DNA of 14,234 nucleotides from an uncultured Lachnospiraceae bacterium (GTDB taxonomy: Bacteria > Bacillota_A > Clostridia > Lachnospirales > Lachnospiraceae). The notes under the pieces are model-generated. The model did no database searches and was not told the origin of the DNA. It worked only from the letters and a program-made list of their open reading frames with translations. Positions 1 to 7,192 of the stretch are shown one piece after another. The stretch covers positions 1 through 14,234 of the forward strand of contig CADBME010000105.1 in assembly GCA_902795715.1 (NCBI GenBank), written 5' to 3'. The number at the start of each line of letters is the position of its first letter. The first letter of the stretch is position 1. Position numbers and translations under genes: made by a program.

Positions 1-40
1 CATGATTTCTACCACCTTTCCTGATACTTCTATTATATCA
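1..40 (-). promoter_or_regulatory. Promoter, ribosome site and start codon of a gene leaving the window to the left
   Basis: On the minus strand an ATG lies at 3..1, preceded by AAGGTGG (18..12) with 8 bases between. Further upstream is a perfect TATAAT at 37..32 with a TG at 40..39, forming an extended -10 (TGATATAAT). No good -35 is visible, which is common for extended -10 promoters. The implied leader is only about 20-25 bases. This indicates a gene divergent from the YbjQ-family gene, but only its first codon is in the window, so its product is unknown. Confidence 0.5.
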
Positions 41-98
41 GATAATGGGTAGAAATAGGGTTTTATATGAATTTTTCAAGGTACTATTGGCAGGGCTT

Positions 99-127
99 TT
101 GACCCTAACATCATAATTTATTATATT
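99..127 (+). promoter_or_regulatory. Sigma-A-type promoter of the YbjQ-family gene
   Basis: TTGACC at 99-104 and TATATT at 122-127 are separated by 17 bases, a near-consensus housekeeping promoter. Transcription would start near 134, about 43 bases before the ATG at 177. A strong ribosome site (AAGGAGG, 163-169) follows. A short AGGG/CCCT inverted pair overlaps the -35, too short to call an operator. Confidence 0.6.
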
Positions 128-176
128 ATAACAGATACTTTAGTTATCTTGTAGTTTTTTTTAAGGAGGAAATCAT

Positions 177-488
177 ATGATACTTACTACAACAGAATCC
201 ATCAGCGGCAAATCGTATGAGACTTTAGGCCTTGTTAAAGGAAGTACTATTCAGACGGTAAATGCATTAAAAGATTTTGGCGCCGGCTTAAAGACTCTGG
301 TCGGAGGAGAGTTAAAGAAATATAATGAGATGATGGAAAAAGCCAGGGATATTGCAGTCAATCGAATGATCGATGAAGCATCTTCGATGGGAGCAGATGC
401 CATTATCGGTGTACGTTTCACCACTTCATCCATTATGCAGAGCGCTGCAGAAGTAATGGCTTACGGTACAGCTGTAAAATTACAGTAA
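177..488 (+). CDS. YbjQ/UPF0145 family protein (putative heavy-metal-binding domain)
   Basis: A 103-residue protein recognised as a YbjQ (UPF0145) family member. It has the family features: a first strand rich in Ile/Thr, a long central helix (about 41-68), the conserved GADAIIGVRF block at 72-81 and a closing strand EVMAYGTAV at 92-100. Length is normal and the protein is complete. Members are small cytosolic proteins that assemble into ring-like oligomers. The 'heavy-metal-binding' name comes from family annotation and the true role is unknown. No Cys or His is present here, so a metal role is not supported by this sequence alone. The start at 177 is decided by AAGGAGG seven bases upstream. 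The gene is monocistronic, with its own promoter and a terminator beginning about 30 bases after the stop. Confidence 0.9.
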   Translation: MILTTTESISGKSYETLGLVKGSTIQTVNALKDFGAGLKTLVGGELKKYNEMMEKARDIAVNRMIDEASSMGADAIIGVRFTTSSIMQSAAEVMAYGTAVKLQ

Positions 489-520
489 ATACAAGAAATT
501 ACAACTAATACGAACACGAC

Positions 521-573
521 AATAGCCGTCCTCAGTTTGATCAATAATTAGTTCAAATAGAAGGACGGCTATT
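521..573. terminator. Hairpin terminator between converging genes
   Basis: A 12-base perfect stem pairs AATAGCCGTCCT (521-532) with 562-573. The long loop contains a second 5-base pairing (536-540 with 553-557), giving one extended hairpin. It lies between the ends of the YbjQ-family gene (+) and the lipoprotein gene (-) and could serve both. The U-tract is weak on either side, so efficiency is uncertain. Confidence 0.65.
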
Positions 574-624
574 TCCGTCTAAACCATATTTGCTGTAATG
601 GTACCCGCTACTATTACAATATCA

Positions 625-1641
625 TTATTTCTGCAGATATGTCCTGATGGCTTCGATAATCTCCGGCGTTTCATAGCCCTTTTTTTCAGGGCCGTCCTTG
701 CCAAAGACGATTGTTAAACCAAAGTTGTCGGCCATGCACTCCTCAGGATCCAGAGTGTAATCCGTATTTTTACCCAGGACATCGTTGAAGTTCGTCGCGT
801 CATCCGGAAAATAATAGACATCTGACCCGTCGATTGGCACCAAAGCAGAGGTCGCAGTGTCAAAGAATAGATCACCTTTTTTCTCAAAATGTTTGGTGGT
901 AACTGTCGCCATGAAGCAATTGACAGGTTTCCCATTGATTATAAACTCGGCATATGCGTTGTGATGCGAAACGTCAGGATTGCTAATATAGTAATCCATC
1001 ACCGACGGAGGGATTACATATTCTTTCTCCTGCACGGTAAAATGTATAATCTTGTACATGTCTGCTCTGAAATCGGGGTTACTTCTGGTAAGGCAATGAA
1101 AGACTTCGTGTGCCAGTATGTACTCCATTTCCTCATAGTATTTCCCATCGCCGGCAAAACTCTCCATCGTTTCTTTTCCTATATAAATCTGTGTTCCGTG
1201 AGTATAGGCTGCCGCGCCCAATTCTTCTTTCATTGTTGTACAAACGAATACTATCTCGTCCAGGGGAGGCAGATGGTAACTGTTATCTGCAATTTTCTTT
1301 TTGATTCCCGACATATACTTATCAATCATTGCCTTCTCCTCATCAGTGAACTCCTGCACCTGCTCTCTGACAAAGGCCTTATATTCGTCCAGGCTGGCAT
1401 CCGTCTTCTGCATTCTGTATGCCAGATCATTCTCGCTGAATCCGTCATAATACTCTTTGTTGCTCATCAAATATTCTATACCTTCTTCCCTGTCTGCGAA
1501 GCGGTAGGGAAGGATCCTTTCATCAACATCTTTATTTCCACCGGTCTTCTCCGTCACTGTTGATGTGGACTTGGCCGAACAGCCGGCCATTGTTATACAC
1601 AAGACCATGATGACGCAAATAATTCTAAAGTATTTTCTCAT
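625..1641 (-). CDS. Secreted lipoprotein with a gluzincin-like HExxH motif (putative metallopeptidase)
   Basis: A 338-residue protein with a lipoprotein signal peptide: basic MRKYFR, a hydrophobic stretch (7-19) and a lipobox ending MAGC, so Cys21 would be lipidated and the protein anchored outside the membrane. A zinc-peptidase signature HEVFH occurs at 178-182 inside a helix-like segment (EYILAHEVFHCL). Downstream, ECMADNF (301-307) gives an ExxxD pattern (Glu301, Asp305) like the third-ligand helix of gluzincins. Spacing between the two is about 120 residues, longer than in thermolysin (roughly 20). I do not recognise a named family and infer the peptidase role from these motifs only. The start at 1641 has AGAGGTG a few bases upstream. 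The gene stands alone: a terminator separates it from the upstream reductase gene, and it converges on the YbjQ-family gene. Confidence 0.8.
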   Translation of the reverse strand: MRKYFRIICVIMVLCITMAGCSAKSTSTVTEKTGGNKDVDERILPYRFADREEGIEYLMSNKEYYDGFSENDLAYRMQKTDASLDEYKAFVREQVQEFTDEEKAMIDKYMSGIKKKIADNSYHLPPLDEIVFVCTTMKEELGAAAYTHGTQIYIGKETMESFAGDGKYYEEMEYILAHEVFHCLTRSNPDFRADMYKIIHFTVQEKEYVIPPSVMDYYISNPDVSHHNAYAEFIINGKPVNCFMATVTTKHFEKKGDLFFDTATSALVPIDGSDVYYFPDDATNFNDVLGKNTDYTLDPEECMADNFGLTIVFGKDGPEKKGYETPEIIEAIRTYLQK

Positions 1642-1737
1642 TACTCACCTCTTTCTTCATATTCTGACTCTAAACCAGGAATTAATCCTCATTCTGTAAT
1701 TACCTCTTCATTTATAAACATCCTTTTGTTTTAACTT

Positions 1738-1775
1738 AAAATCAGGAGGATTGTGAAAACATCCCTCCTGATTTT
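1738..1775 (-). terminator. Terminator behind the aldo/keto reductase gene
   Basis: A perfect 12-base inverted repeat (AAAATCAGGAGG at 1738-1749 with its complement at 1764-1775, loop of 14) lies about 50 bases past the reductase stop. On the minus strand the stem ends in TTTT then AAGTTAAAAC. On the plus strand the tail is slightly more T-rich, but no + gene ends here. It insulates the lipoprotein gene from the reductase. Confidence 0.75.
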
Positions 1776-1826
1776 TCTCTACGGTACTTAATTAATCCTT
1801 TAAATCTGATATTTATAATTAAAATA

Positions 1827-2963
1827 CTATACGCAAAATACCTCTGCGGCCTTTTCCAGTTCATCACGGATAGAAATGTGCTGGGGGCAAGCCTCTTCGC
1901 ACATGCCGCATTTGATACAGGCATCTGCCTGAGCCTTCCCTGCTACTACTACATCAAATCTTTCCTTGCCTCTGGCATATTTAAGGTCACCATATAAAGA
2001 ATACATATTCATGGCATTAAAGGTTCCCGGAATTCCGACATTCTGAGGACAGACTTTTGTACAGTAATTGCAGCTGGTGCAGGGAATCACTCTGAGTTTG
2101 GCTAATTCTTCCCTTGCATCTTCCACAACCTCGCATTCTTCCGGAGTCAGAGCTTTGAAGTCCTTCATATAGGAAAGATTATCCTTCATCTGATCAACAT
2201 TGCTCATTCCGGAAAGAACTGCCATAACTCCTTCAAGACTTGCTGCAAAGCGAACAGCCCAGGATGCACAGGAAGCATCCGGATTTGCTTCCTTCAGAAT
2301 TTTTTCTACGCTTGCGGGAGGATTAGCTAAAAGGCCTCCCTTAATTGGTTCCATAACAACAATTTTCTTTCCGTGCTTTCTTGCAACCTCATAATTAGCA
2401 TGGGAGGTAATAGCCGGATCCTCCCAATCCGCATAGTTGATCTGAAGCTGAACAAAATCTACTTCCGGGTGTTTTTCCAGAATCTCTTCCAGTTCTTCCG
2501 GTGTAGAATGGAAAGAAAATCCCACATTTTTTATCAATCCTTCTTCTTTCTTTTCTCTCACAAAATTCCAGAGGTCAAAGCGGTCAAAGAATTCTGTCCT
2601 TTTTCCTCCGAGATTGTGGAGAAGATAATAATCAAAATAACCTGCCTGGGTCAATTCCAGAGAAGATTCAAACTGGCTGATGGCATCTTCTCTGGTCTGA
2701 CAGTCAATCCAGGCTGCAAGCTTGGTTGCAACTGTATAACTATCCCTTGGATATCTTTCAACAAGCGCCTGACGCATAGCATCTTCCGACCAGTCATAAG
2801 CCCACGCTGTATCAAAATAGGTGCAGCCTGCATCCATGAAAAGATCCACCATCTCCTTGACCTGCTCCACATCAATGGGAGAAGTCGTTTCACTGTCAGG
2901 ATCCGCCCCTTCGATCCTTGGCAGACGCATCAATCCAAATCCTAATTTTTTATTTTCTTTCAC
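1827..2963 (-). CDS. Aldo/keto reductase with C-terminal 2x[4Fe-4S] ferredoxin domain
   Basis: A 378-residue enzyme: an AKR TIM barrel followed by a ferredoxin-like tail. Numbered from the chosen GTG start, the AKR catalytic tetrad is visible as Asp51 (YFDTAWAY), Tyr56, Lys81 (ATKL) and His116 (YYLLHN). Two 4Fe-4S motifs follow, CTSCNYCTKVCP with Cys 295, 298, 301, 305 and CIKCGMCEEACP with Cys 349, 352, 355, 359. Proteins of this COG1453-type family are cytosolic oxidoreductases common in anaerobes. The clusters probably pass electrons to or from an unidentified partner, and the substrate cannot be told from sequence. I chose the GTG at 2963 because AAGGAGG (2978-2972) sits 8 bases upstream and the alignable sequence (KLGFGLMRLP) begins right after it. 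The longer ATG start at 3023 adds a Lys/Arg-rich extension that contains this ribosome site. It may be read from the promoter near 3332-3361 together with the basic small ORF. Confidence 0.93.
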   Translation of the reverse strand: MKENKKLGFGLMRLPRIEGADPDSETTSPIDVEQVKEMVDLFMDAGCTYFDTAWAYDWSEDAMRQALVERYPRDSYTVATKLAAWIDCQTREDAISQFESSLELTQAGYFDYYLLHNLGGKRTEFFDRFDLWNFVREKKEEGLIKNVGFSFHSTPEELEEILEKHPEVDFVQLQINYADWEDPAITSHANYEVARKHGKKIVVMEPIKGGLLANPPASVEKILKEANPDASCASWAVRFAASLEGVMAVLSGMSNVDQMKDNLSYMKDFKALTPEECEVVEDAREELAKLRVIPCTSCNYCTKVCPQNVGIPGTFNAMNMYSLYGDLKYARGKERFDVVVAGKAQADACIKCGMCEEACPQHISIRDELEKAAEVFCV

Positions 2964-3025
2964 CCTTTCACCCTCCTTATCAATTTTTCCCTTTCCCCTA
3001 TTTCTACAGCTTTCAAAAATCATTC

Positions 3026-3304
3026 TTATGAGTTTTGAAATAAAGGAAGCATTTTAAACATTCTCATCCATACTTTCCTTCTCTGATAAACTGCAGGCAG
3101 GACTACCGCTGCCTCCAAAAGAAGTTTATTTCTACGTTTTCTTTTTTTCCTTTTTTTTACAGCTTCTATAGCCATCAGAGCCGCCATTTTATTCTGGATT
3201 TTTTCCTCTTTCAGCTTCAATCTCTCCATCTTATCCAGACGCAATTTTCTTTTCTTCTTCGGCTCATTTTTTCTGTCTTTATCTTTATTTCTTTTTTCCT
3301 TCAT
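3026..3304 (-). CDS. Small, extremely basic protein of unknown function
   Basis: A 92-residue predicted protein dominated by Lys and Arg. Residues 1-38 are a charged, helix-prone MKEKRNKDKDRK-like segment. An Ala/Met/Glu helix (about 39-49) and a second Lys/Arg block (50-60, KKRKKRKRR) follow, and the C-terminal 30 residues are more hydrophobic (LLLEAAVVLPAV). There is no recognisable domain. Support for a real gene: a well-spaced promoter just upstream, a modest ribosome site (AAAGGA about 12 bases before the ATG), and position between two minus-strand genes with short gaps. Against it: low complexity in a T-rich region could yield a spurious open frame. It could bind nucleic acid or ribosomes by charge, but that is speculation. 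Confidence 0.5.
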   Translation of the reverse strand: MKEKRNKDKDRKNEPKKKRKLRLDKMERLKLKEEKIQNKMAALMAIEAVKKRKKRKRRNKLLLEAAVVLPAVYQRRKVWMRMFKMLPLFQNS

Positions 3305-3331
3305 CGAAATTCATTCCTTTACTATTGTATA

Positions 3332-3361
3332 ATTATAATCTAGTATCTCATGTTTATACAA
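3332..3361 (-). promoter_or_regulatory. Promoter for the basic ORF (and possibly the reductase)
   Basis: On the minus strand TTGTAT (3361..3356) and a perfect TATAAT (3337..3332) are 18 bases apart. Transcription would start near 3325, about 20 bases before the ATG at 3304. No separate promoter is evident in the 62 bases between the basic ORF and the reductase, so both may share this one. Confidence 0.55.
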
Positions 3362-3393
3362 GAAGAATATTAAAAACACCAAACATATTCTTC
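3362..3393 (-). terminator. Weak hairpin after the AAA_28 gene
   Basis: GAAGAATAT (3362-3370) pairs with ATATTCTTC (3385-3393), a 9-base AT-rich stem with a 14-base loop, beginning 5 bases past the AAA_28 stop codon. It abuts the -35 of the next promoter. The stem is low in GC and there is only a short T run, so termination would be inefficient. Confidence 0.35.
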
Positions 3394-3398
3394 CCGTC

Positions 3399-4055
3399 TT
3401 ATTCCATTATTTCCTTTTCTTCTATTTCTTTTAATACCTGACGGATTCCATCATATAACTTTTTCATCTTCCCATCAAAGTCGGTGGAATTATCAAGAAT
3501 CACCCTGTTTGGATGATTCTCCCATGCTCTTAAGCTCTGATTGTCCACCTCAATTGCCTCATCTACAGTTTCCGTCCTGGCGGAATTATTATCACAAGTA
3601 TAATACTCTTCAGCACCCTTTGCTGCTGTCTCAAGATGGAAAACCGCATCATACCAGCTCAGGCATTCATCTTCATCAAGGTTCAGCTCATCCAGAATAT
3701 CTTTAAATACATCATCCGTCACATAAGCTTTATTATCGAGCATTCCTCTGTCATAAATAATCAGAATCGGTTTATCTGCAACCTCGGCAATCTCCTCACA
3801 AGCCTGCGCATACACCTTTTCTTTTTCCATCTGAAGATACATCTGCCATTTCTGATAGGAATTAATACCTTTACAAGTCCAGGGAGCAATCCCCCCTCCG
3901 ATCAGCTGAGTGGCTGTCTCCGGCATAATCAAAATCTGATAACCGGAATCTTTTAATTCATCAAAAGCCCTGTTAATCGCCGTCGTCTTGCCACTGCAAG
4001 GTCCCCCTGTAATTACAATACGCACTACCTTGTAACCATTATCCAGATAATCCAT
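3399..4055 (-). CDS. AAA_28-type P-loop ATPase/kinase (NadR/Ttd14-like)
   Basis: A 218-residue cytosolic P-loop protein. From the chosen start, strand VRIVITGGPC leads into a Walker A GGPCSGKTT (17-25, Lys23). A Walker-B-like ILIIYDRG occurs at 97-104, and a lid-region ARTETVDEA at 159-167 precedes WENHPNRVILDNS (178-190). This layout matches the AAA_28 (PF13521) group, which includes NadR kinase-like and Ttd14 proteins, so a nucleotide- or nucleoside-phosphorylating role is plausible, but the substrate is unknown. The ATG at 4055 is favoured because the only good ribosome site, GAGGAGG (4074..4068), lies upstream of it. The 12-base spacing is long. An in-frame ATG at 4094 would place that site inside the gene. 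The gene is divergent from the helicase gene, sharing a 274-base intergenic region. Confidence 0.85.
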   Translation of the reverse strand: MDYLDNGYKVVRIVITGGPCSGKTTAINRAFDELKDSGYQILIMPETATQLIGGGIAPWTCKGINSYQKWQMYLQMEKEKVYAQACEEIAEVADKPILIIYDRGMLDNKAYVTDDVFKDILDELNLDEDECLSWYDAVFHLETAAKGAEEYYTCDNNSARTETVDEAIEVDNQSLRAWENHPNRVILDNSTDFDGKMKKLYDGIRQVLKEIEEKEIME

Positions 4056-4232
4056 TATAATCAAATACCTCCTCAAAAAGAGATTCAAGATCATACTCTT
4101 TTTAACTTCATCAGCATATTCTCTTTTTTTTATAATAACATATTAATTACAGATATTCTATTGTGTTATTCCGGGGAAAGAAAGGCGAAAGATAGAAAAG
4201 AAAAGGTCTATTTCCGGTAAGTAAATGGATGA

Positions 4233-4262
4233 TTGGCTTATCATTCTTATATGTGATATACT
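4233..4262 (+). promoter_or_regulatory. Promoter of the helicase gene
   Basis: TTGGCT (4233-4238) and TATACT (4257-4262) are 18 bases apart, with TG at 4254-4255 making an extended -10 (TGATATACT). Transcription would begin near 4269, leaving a leader of about 60 bases. The rest of the 4056-4329 gap holds a purine-rich run (about 4173-4206) and no ORF. Confidence 0.55.
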
Positions 4263-4329
4263 TATGTGAAAATGGTTTTCTTCCTGAATCCATATGCTTT
4301 ATTTACAATTCCTGTGAGATATAGAAAAG

Positions 4330-7125
4330 ATGAAGCTTCTTAATCCTTTGAATTCATTGATGAAAAAGAATAAGTCAGCCCGACCAACTCATCCCCAGGC
4401 TATTAAACTTATCGAACTTTATCGATTTATAAAGTATATCCATTATTTGGATTCTTATATAGCTCGCAGTGATTACATGGATGAGTTGAAGAAATATGAT
4501 GATACTCTGATTTTTTTTCAGAATCTGGAATCTTCCGATACTTTTTCGGAATTTCTTAAAAAACAAGGTTGGAAAACTGACCAATCTATTGACAGGATTC
4601 GAAGATTTTTAACTTATGTTAGAAATCTGTCATCCCATACCGGCAAAAAAAACGCTCAATTTCTTTCCAGTCATCTGGAGTCTGAAAAAGAATACCTGGA
4701 TCATATTCTCGACCCCGTGGATTCCGAAATCATTCTGGATGAAAATCAACGCAAAGTCATACTGTCTGATGAAGATTACATGATGGTTATTGCAGGGGCC
4801 GGTGCGGGAAAGACTACGACTGTAGCGGCCAAAGTTCGTTACCTTGTAGAAAAAAAGGGAATAAAGCCAGATAAAATTCTTGTCATATCTTTTACCAATA
4901 AAGCTGTTTCCGAATTAAGACACCGAATAAACAGGAATTTAAATATTCCCTGTCCTATTGGTACTTTTCATGCGACAGGAAATACAATACTTAAAAGGAA
5001 ATCTGAAGAGAAACTGAATATTGTGGAAGGTTCTACTCTTTATTTTCAGATTCAAAAATATCTATGTCAAACAGCATTGAAGGAGGAACGCACTGTCCAT
5101 GACCTCATTCTCTTTTTCGGGACATATTTTGATTCCCCTTATGAAGGAAATGAGATTGAATCTTATTTTTATGATATTATCTCTTCAAATCATGAGACTT
5201 TAAAAAGTGAACTTGATGAATATCATAAGAAAGTAATCAATATCCGAAGTAAAAAAACTATGACCATTCAGGCTGAAATCCTAAGATCCAGAGAAGAAGT
5301 CGAAATAGCAAATTATCTCTATCTGAATGGAATTGACTATACTTATGAGGATATCTATCCCTATTATCTTCCCGGTACAGATAAACCCTATACTCCGGAT
5401 TTTCATATAAAACAGGGACATCTCGATGCCTGGATAGAGCACTTTGGAATTACAGAAAGCGGATACAGCAGCCGTTATTCCCAGGAACAGCTCATAAAAT
5501 ATAAAACTGCAGCCAATCAAAAATACTATCATCATAAGAATCACGGCACTCCTTTGATTTTCACATACTCGACTTACTTAGATGGGAGAAGCAGAACAGA
5601 TCATCTCAAAGAAAAACTGGAAGAAGCCGGTTTTGTCATGAATCCCCGGCCGGAAGGGGAAATAATTGCAAAGCTGACCGCCGGCCAACAAAGCAAATAC
5701 GTCAGGAGACTGATCTCTTTATTAGTACGTTTTATTGAGAATTTCAAAACCAACGGTTATCAGCTTGAAGACTTTGATCGCATGAAGACCAGCACAGATA
5801 ATGTAAGAAGCCATATTTTTTTGAATATCGCCAGAGATTGTTATATAGAATATCAACGATATTTGAAAAATAGCCACTCCATTGATTTTCAGGATATGAT
5901 CAATGAATCAGCCAAGATGCTTAGAAAATACAAAGAAAGCGGTCAGAGTCTGCCTTTTGATTATATCATCGTAGATGAGTATCAGGATATTTCCCGCCAG
6001 CGTTTTGACTTGATCAAATCACTTCAGGAAATCAGTCATGCTAAAATTATAGCTGTAGGAGACGATTGGCAATCTATCTATGCATTCAGTGGATCAGATA
6101 TTTCTCTATTCACCCAGTTTTCTAAAAAAATGGGCTACGCCAGTCAGATGACTATAGACCGTACTTACAGGAATTCACAGGAGCTTATTGATATAGCTGG
6201 CAGTTTTATTCAGAAAAACAAAAATCAGATATCAAAGTCTTTAATATCCAAACGTCATATAAAGAATCCGATTATCATTTATACCTATGATGCTTATGTA
6301 AAAAGGGATAAAAATGACCCTACAAGCGGTGTAGGATATGCCATAGCCAAATGTCTTGAAAACGTTATTGGACAGATTCTCACCAGCGCACAGGAAGAAA
6401 AAAGAATCGTAAGCAATATTTTATTGATCGGTCGATTTGGTTTTGATTCGCATCATTTGGAACATTCAAATCTATTTGAATACAATCGACATGGAAATAG
6501 TCTGACCTGCCTTAAACATCCAAAGGTAAAAATATTTTTCATGACAGCTCATGCATCTAAAGGTCTCGGCTATGATGAAGTGATTGTTCTGAATGGAAAA
6601 AATGATAAATATGGATTTCCTTCAAAGATTAAGGATGATCCTGTCTTAAGCTTTGTAGTCCATCAGGATTTTTCTATTGAATATGCAGAAGAAAGACGTC
6701 TCTTTTATGTAGCCTTAACCAGAACAAAGAACAGGGTATACTTTATCGCACCTGAGCAAAATCCATCTGAATTTCTTCTGGAATTAAAAAGAGATTATAA
6801 AAACGTCTCACTCCGCGGATACTGGAGTGAGGAAAATGCTTATGTAGGACTTCATTTTAAGGCGTGTCCCATATGCGGATACCCTTTAAGGCTGCGCTAC
6901 AAACCTTCCATAGGTCTCCGTCTCTACATCTGCAGTAATGATCCGGAAATCTGTGACTTTATGACCAATGATTATGCAGGAGGAAGGCTTTCCATAAGAA
7001 AATGTAATCGATGCAAAGACGGGTATCTTATTGTTCGTTCAACGAGAGATAAATCCCATTATTTTCTTGGCTGTACTAACTATAAACCCGGAGGTAAAGG
7101 ATGTAATAATACAAAGAACAGGTAA
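4330..7125 (+). CDS. Helicase IV-like SF1 helicase with inserted nuclease-like domain and two zinc ribbons
   Basis: A 931-residue protein with all UvrD/Rep helicase motifs: Q motif around Gln140, Walker A AGAGAGKTTT (155-164), Ia SFTNKAV (187-193), GTFHATG (211-217), II DEYQD (549-553), III GDDWQSIYAFSGSD (577-590), IV DRTYRNSQEL (610-619), V TAHASKG (739-745) and VI EERRLFYVALTRTK (787-800). Motif III and following residues closely resemble E. coli DNA helicase IV (HelD), not the RNA-polymerase-bound HelD of Bacillus. Inserted between motifs Ib and II is a PD-(D/E)XK-like module: Glu322/323 or 325, TPDF with Asp357, and WIEHFG with Glu370. The usual lysine after the acid is absent. The C terminus has two topoisomerase-I-type zinc ribbons, Cys 846/849/868/875 and 892/895/915/925. 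The N-terminal 135 residues match nothing I know. A repair or anti-invader role is likely but not shown. The ribosome site is poor, so the start is less certain. Confidence 0.92.
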   Translation: MKLLNPLNSLMKKNKSARPTHPQAIKLIELYRFIKYIHYLDSYIARSDYMDELKKYDDTLIFFQNLESSDTFSEFLKKQGWKTDQSIDRIRRFLTYVRNLSSHTGKKNAQFLSSHLESEKEYLDHILDPVDSEIILDENQRKVILSDEDYMMVIAGAGAGKTTTVAAKVRYLVEKKGIKPDKILVISFTNKAVSELRHRINRNLNIPCPIGTFHATGNTILKRKSEEKLNIVEGSTLYFQIQKYLCQTALKEERTVHDLILFFGTYFDSPYEGNEIESYFYDIISSNHETLKSELDEYHKKVINIRSKKTMTIQAEILRSREEVEIANYLYLNGIDYTYEDIYPYYLPGTDKPYTPDFHIKQGHLDAWIEHFGITESGYSSRYSQEQLIKYKTAANQKYYHHKNHGTPLIFTYSTYLDGRSRTDHLKEKLEEAGFVMNPRPEGEIIAKLTAGQQSKYVRRLISLLVRFIENFKTNGYQLEDFDRMKTSTDNVRSHIFLNIARDCYIEYQRYLKNSHSIDFQDMINESAKMLRKYKESGQSLPFDYIIVDEYQDISRQRFDLIKSLQEISHAKIIAVGDDWQSIYAFSGSDISLFTQFSKKMGYASQMTIDRTYRNSQELIDIAGSFIQKNKNQISKSLISKRHIKNPIIIYTYDAYVKRDKNDPTSGVGYAIAKCLENVIGQILTSAQEEKRIVSNILLIGRFGFDSHHLEHSNLFEYNRHGNSLTCLKHPKVKIFFMTAHASKGLGYDEVIVLNGKNDKYGFPSKIKDDPVLSFVVHQDFSIEYAEERRLFYVALTRTKNRVYFIAPEQNPSEFLLELKRDYKNVSLRGYWSEENAYVGLHFKACPICGYPLRLRYKPSIGLRLYICSNDPEICDFMTNDYAGGRLSIRKCNRCKDGYLIVRSTRDKSHYFLGCTNYKPGGKGCNNTKNR

Positions 7126-7192
7126 ATGAATTAATGTCTATAAGCAAAAGAACAAAACAATTATTTAATTAGATAAGGATGGTAATTATACT

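Noticed and set aside
889..1563. A 224-residue open frame on + opposite the lipoprotein gene
   Set aside because: Fully antisense to a gene with a clear signal peptide and HExxH motif, no good ribosome site, and a Cys/His/Phe-rich composition typical of shadow frames.
1689..1721. A 10-codon minus-strand ORF upstream of the lipoprotein gene, considered as a leader peptide
   Set aside because: The purine-rich sequence touches its ATG with no spacing, and there is no run of regulatory codons or attenuator hairpin after it.
2373..2945. A 190-residue open frame on + inside the reductase gene
   Set aside because: Antisense shadow of a well-supported AKR gene; no recognisable domain.
4171..4218. 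CCGGGGAAA ... TTTCCGG inverted pair in the helicase/AAA_28 intergenic region
   Set aside because: Imperfect, short arms and a loop of more than 30 bases; could easily be chance.
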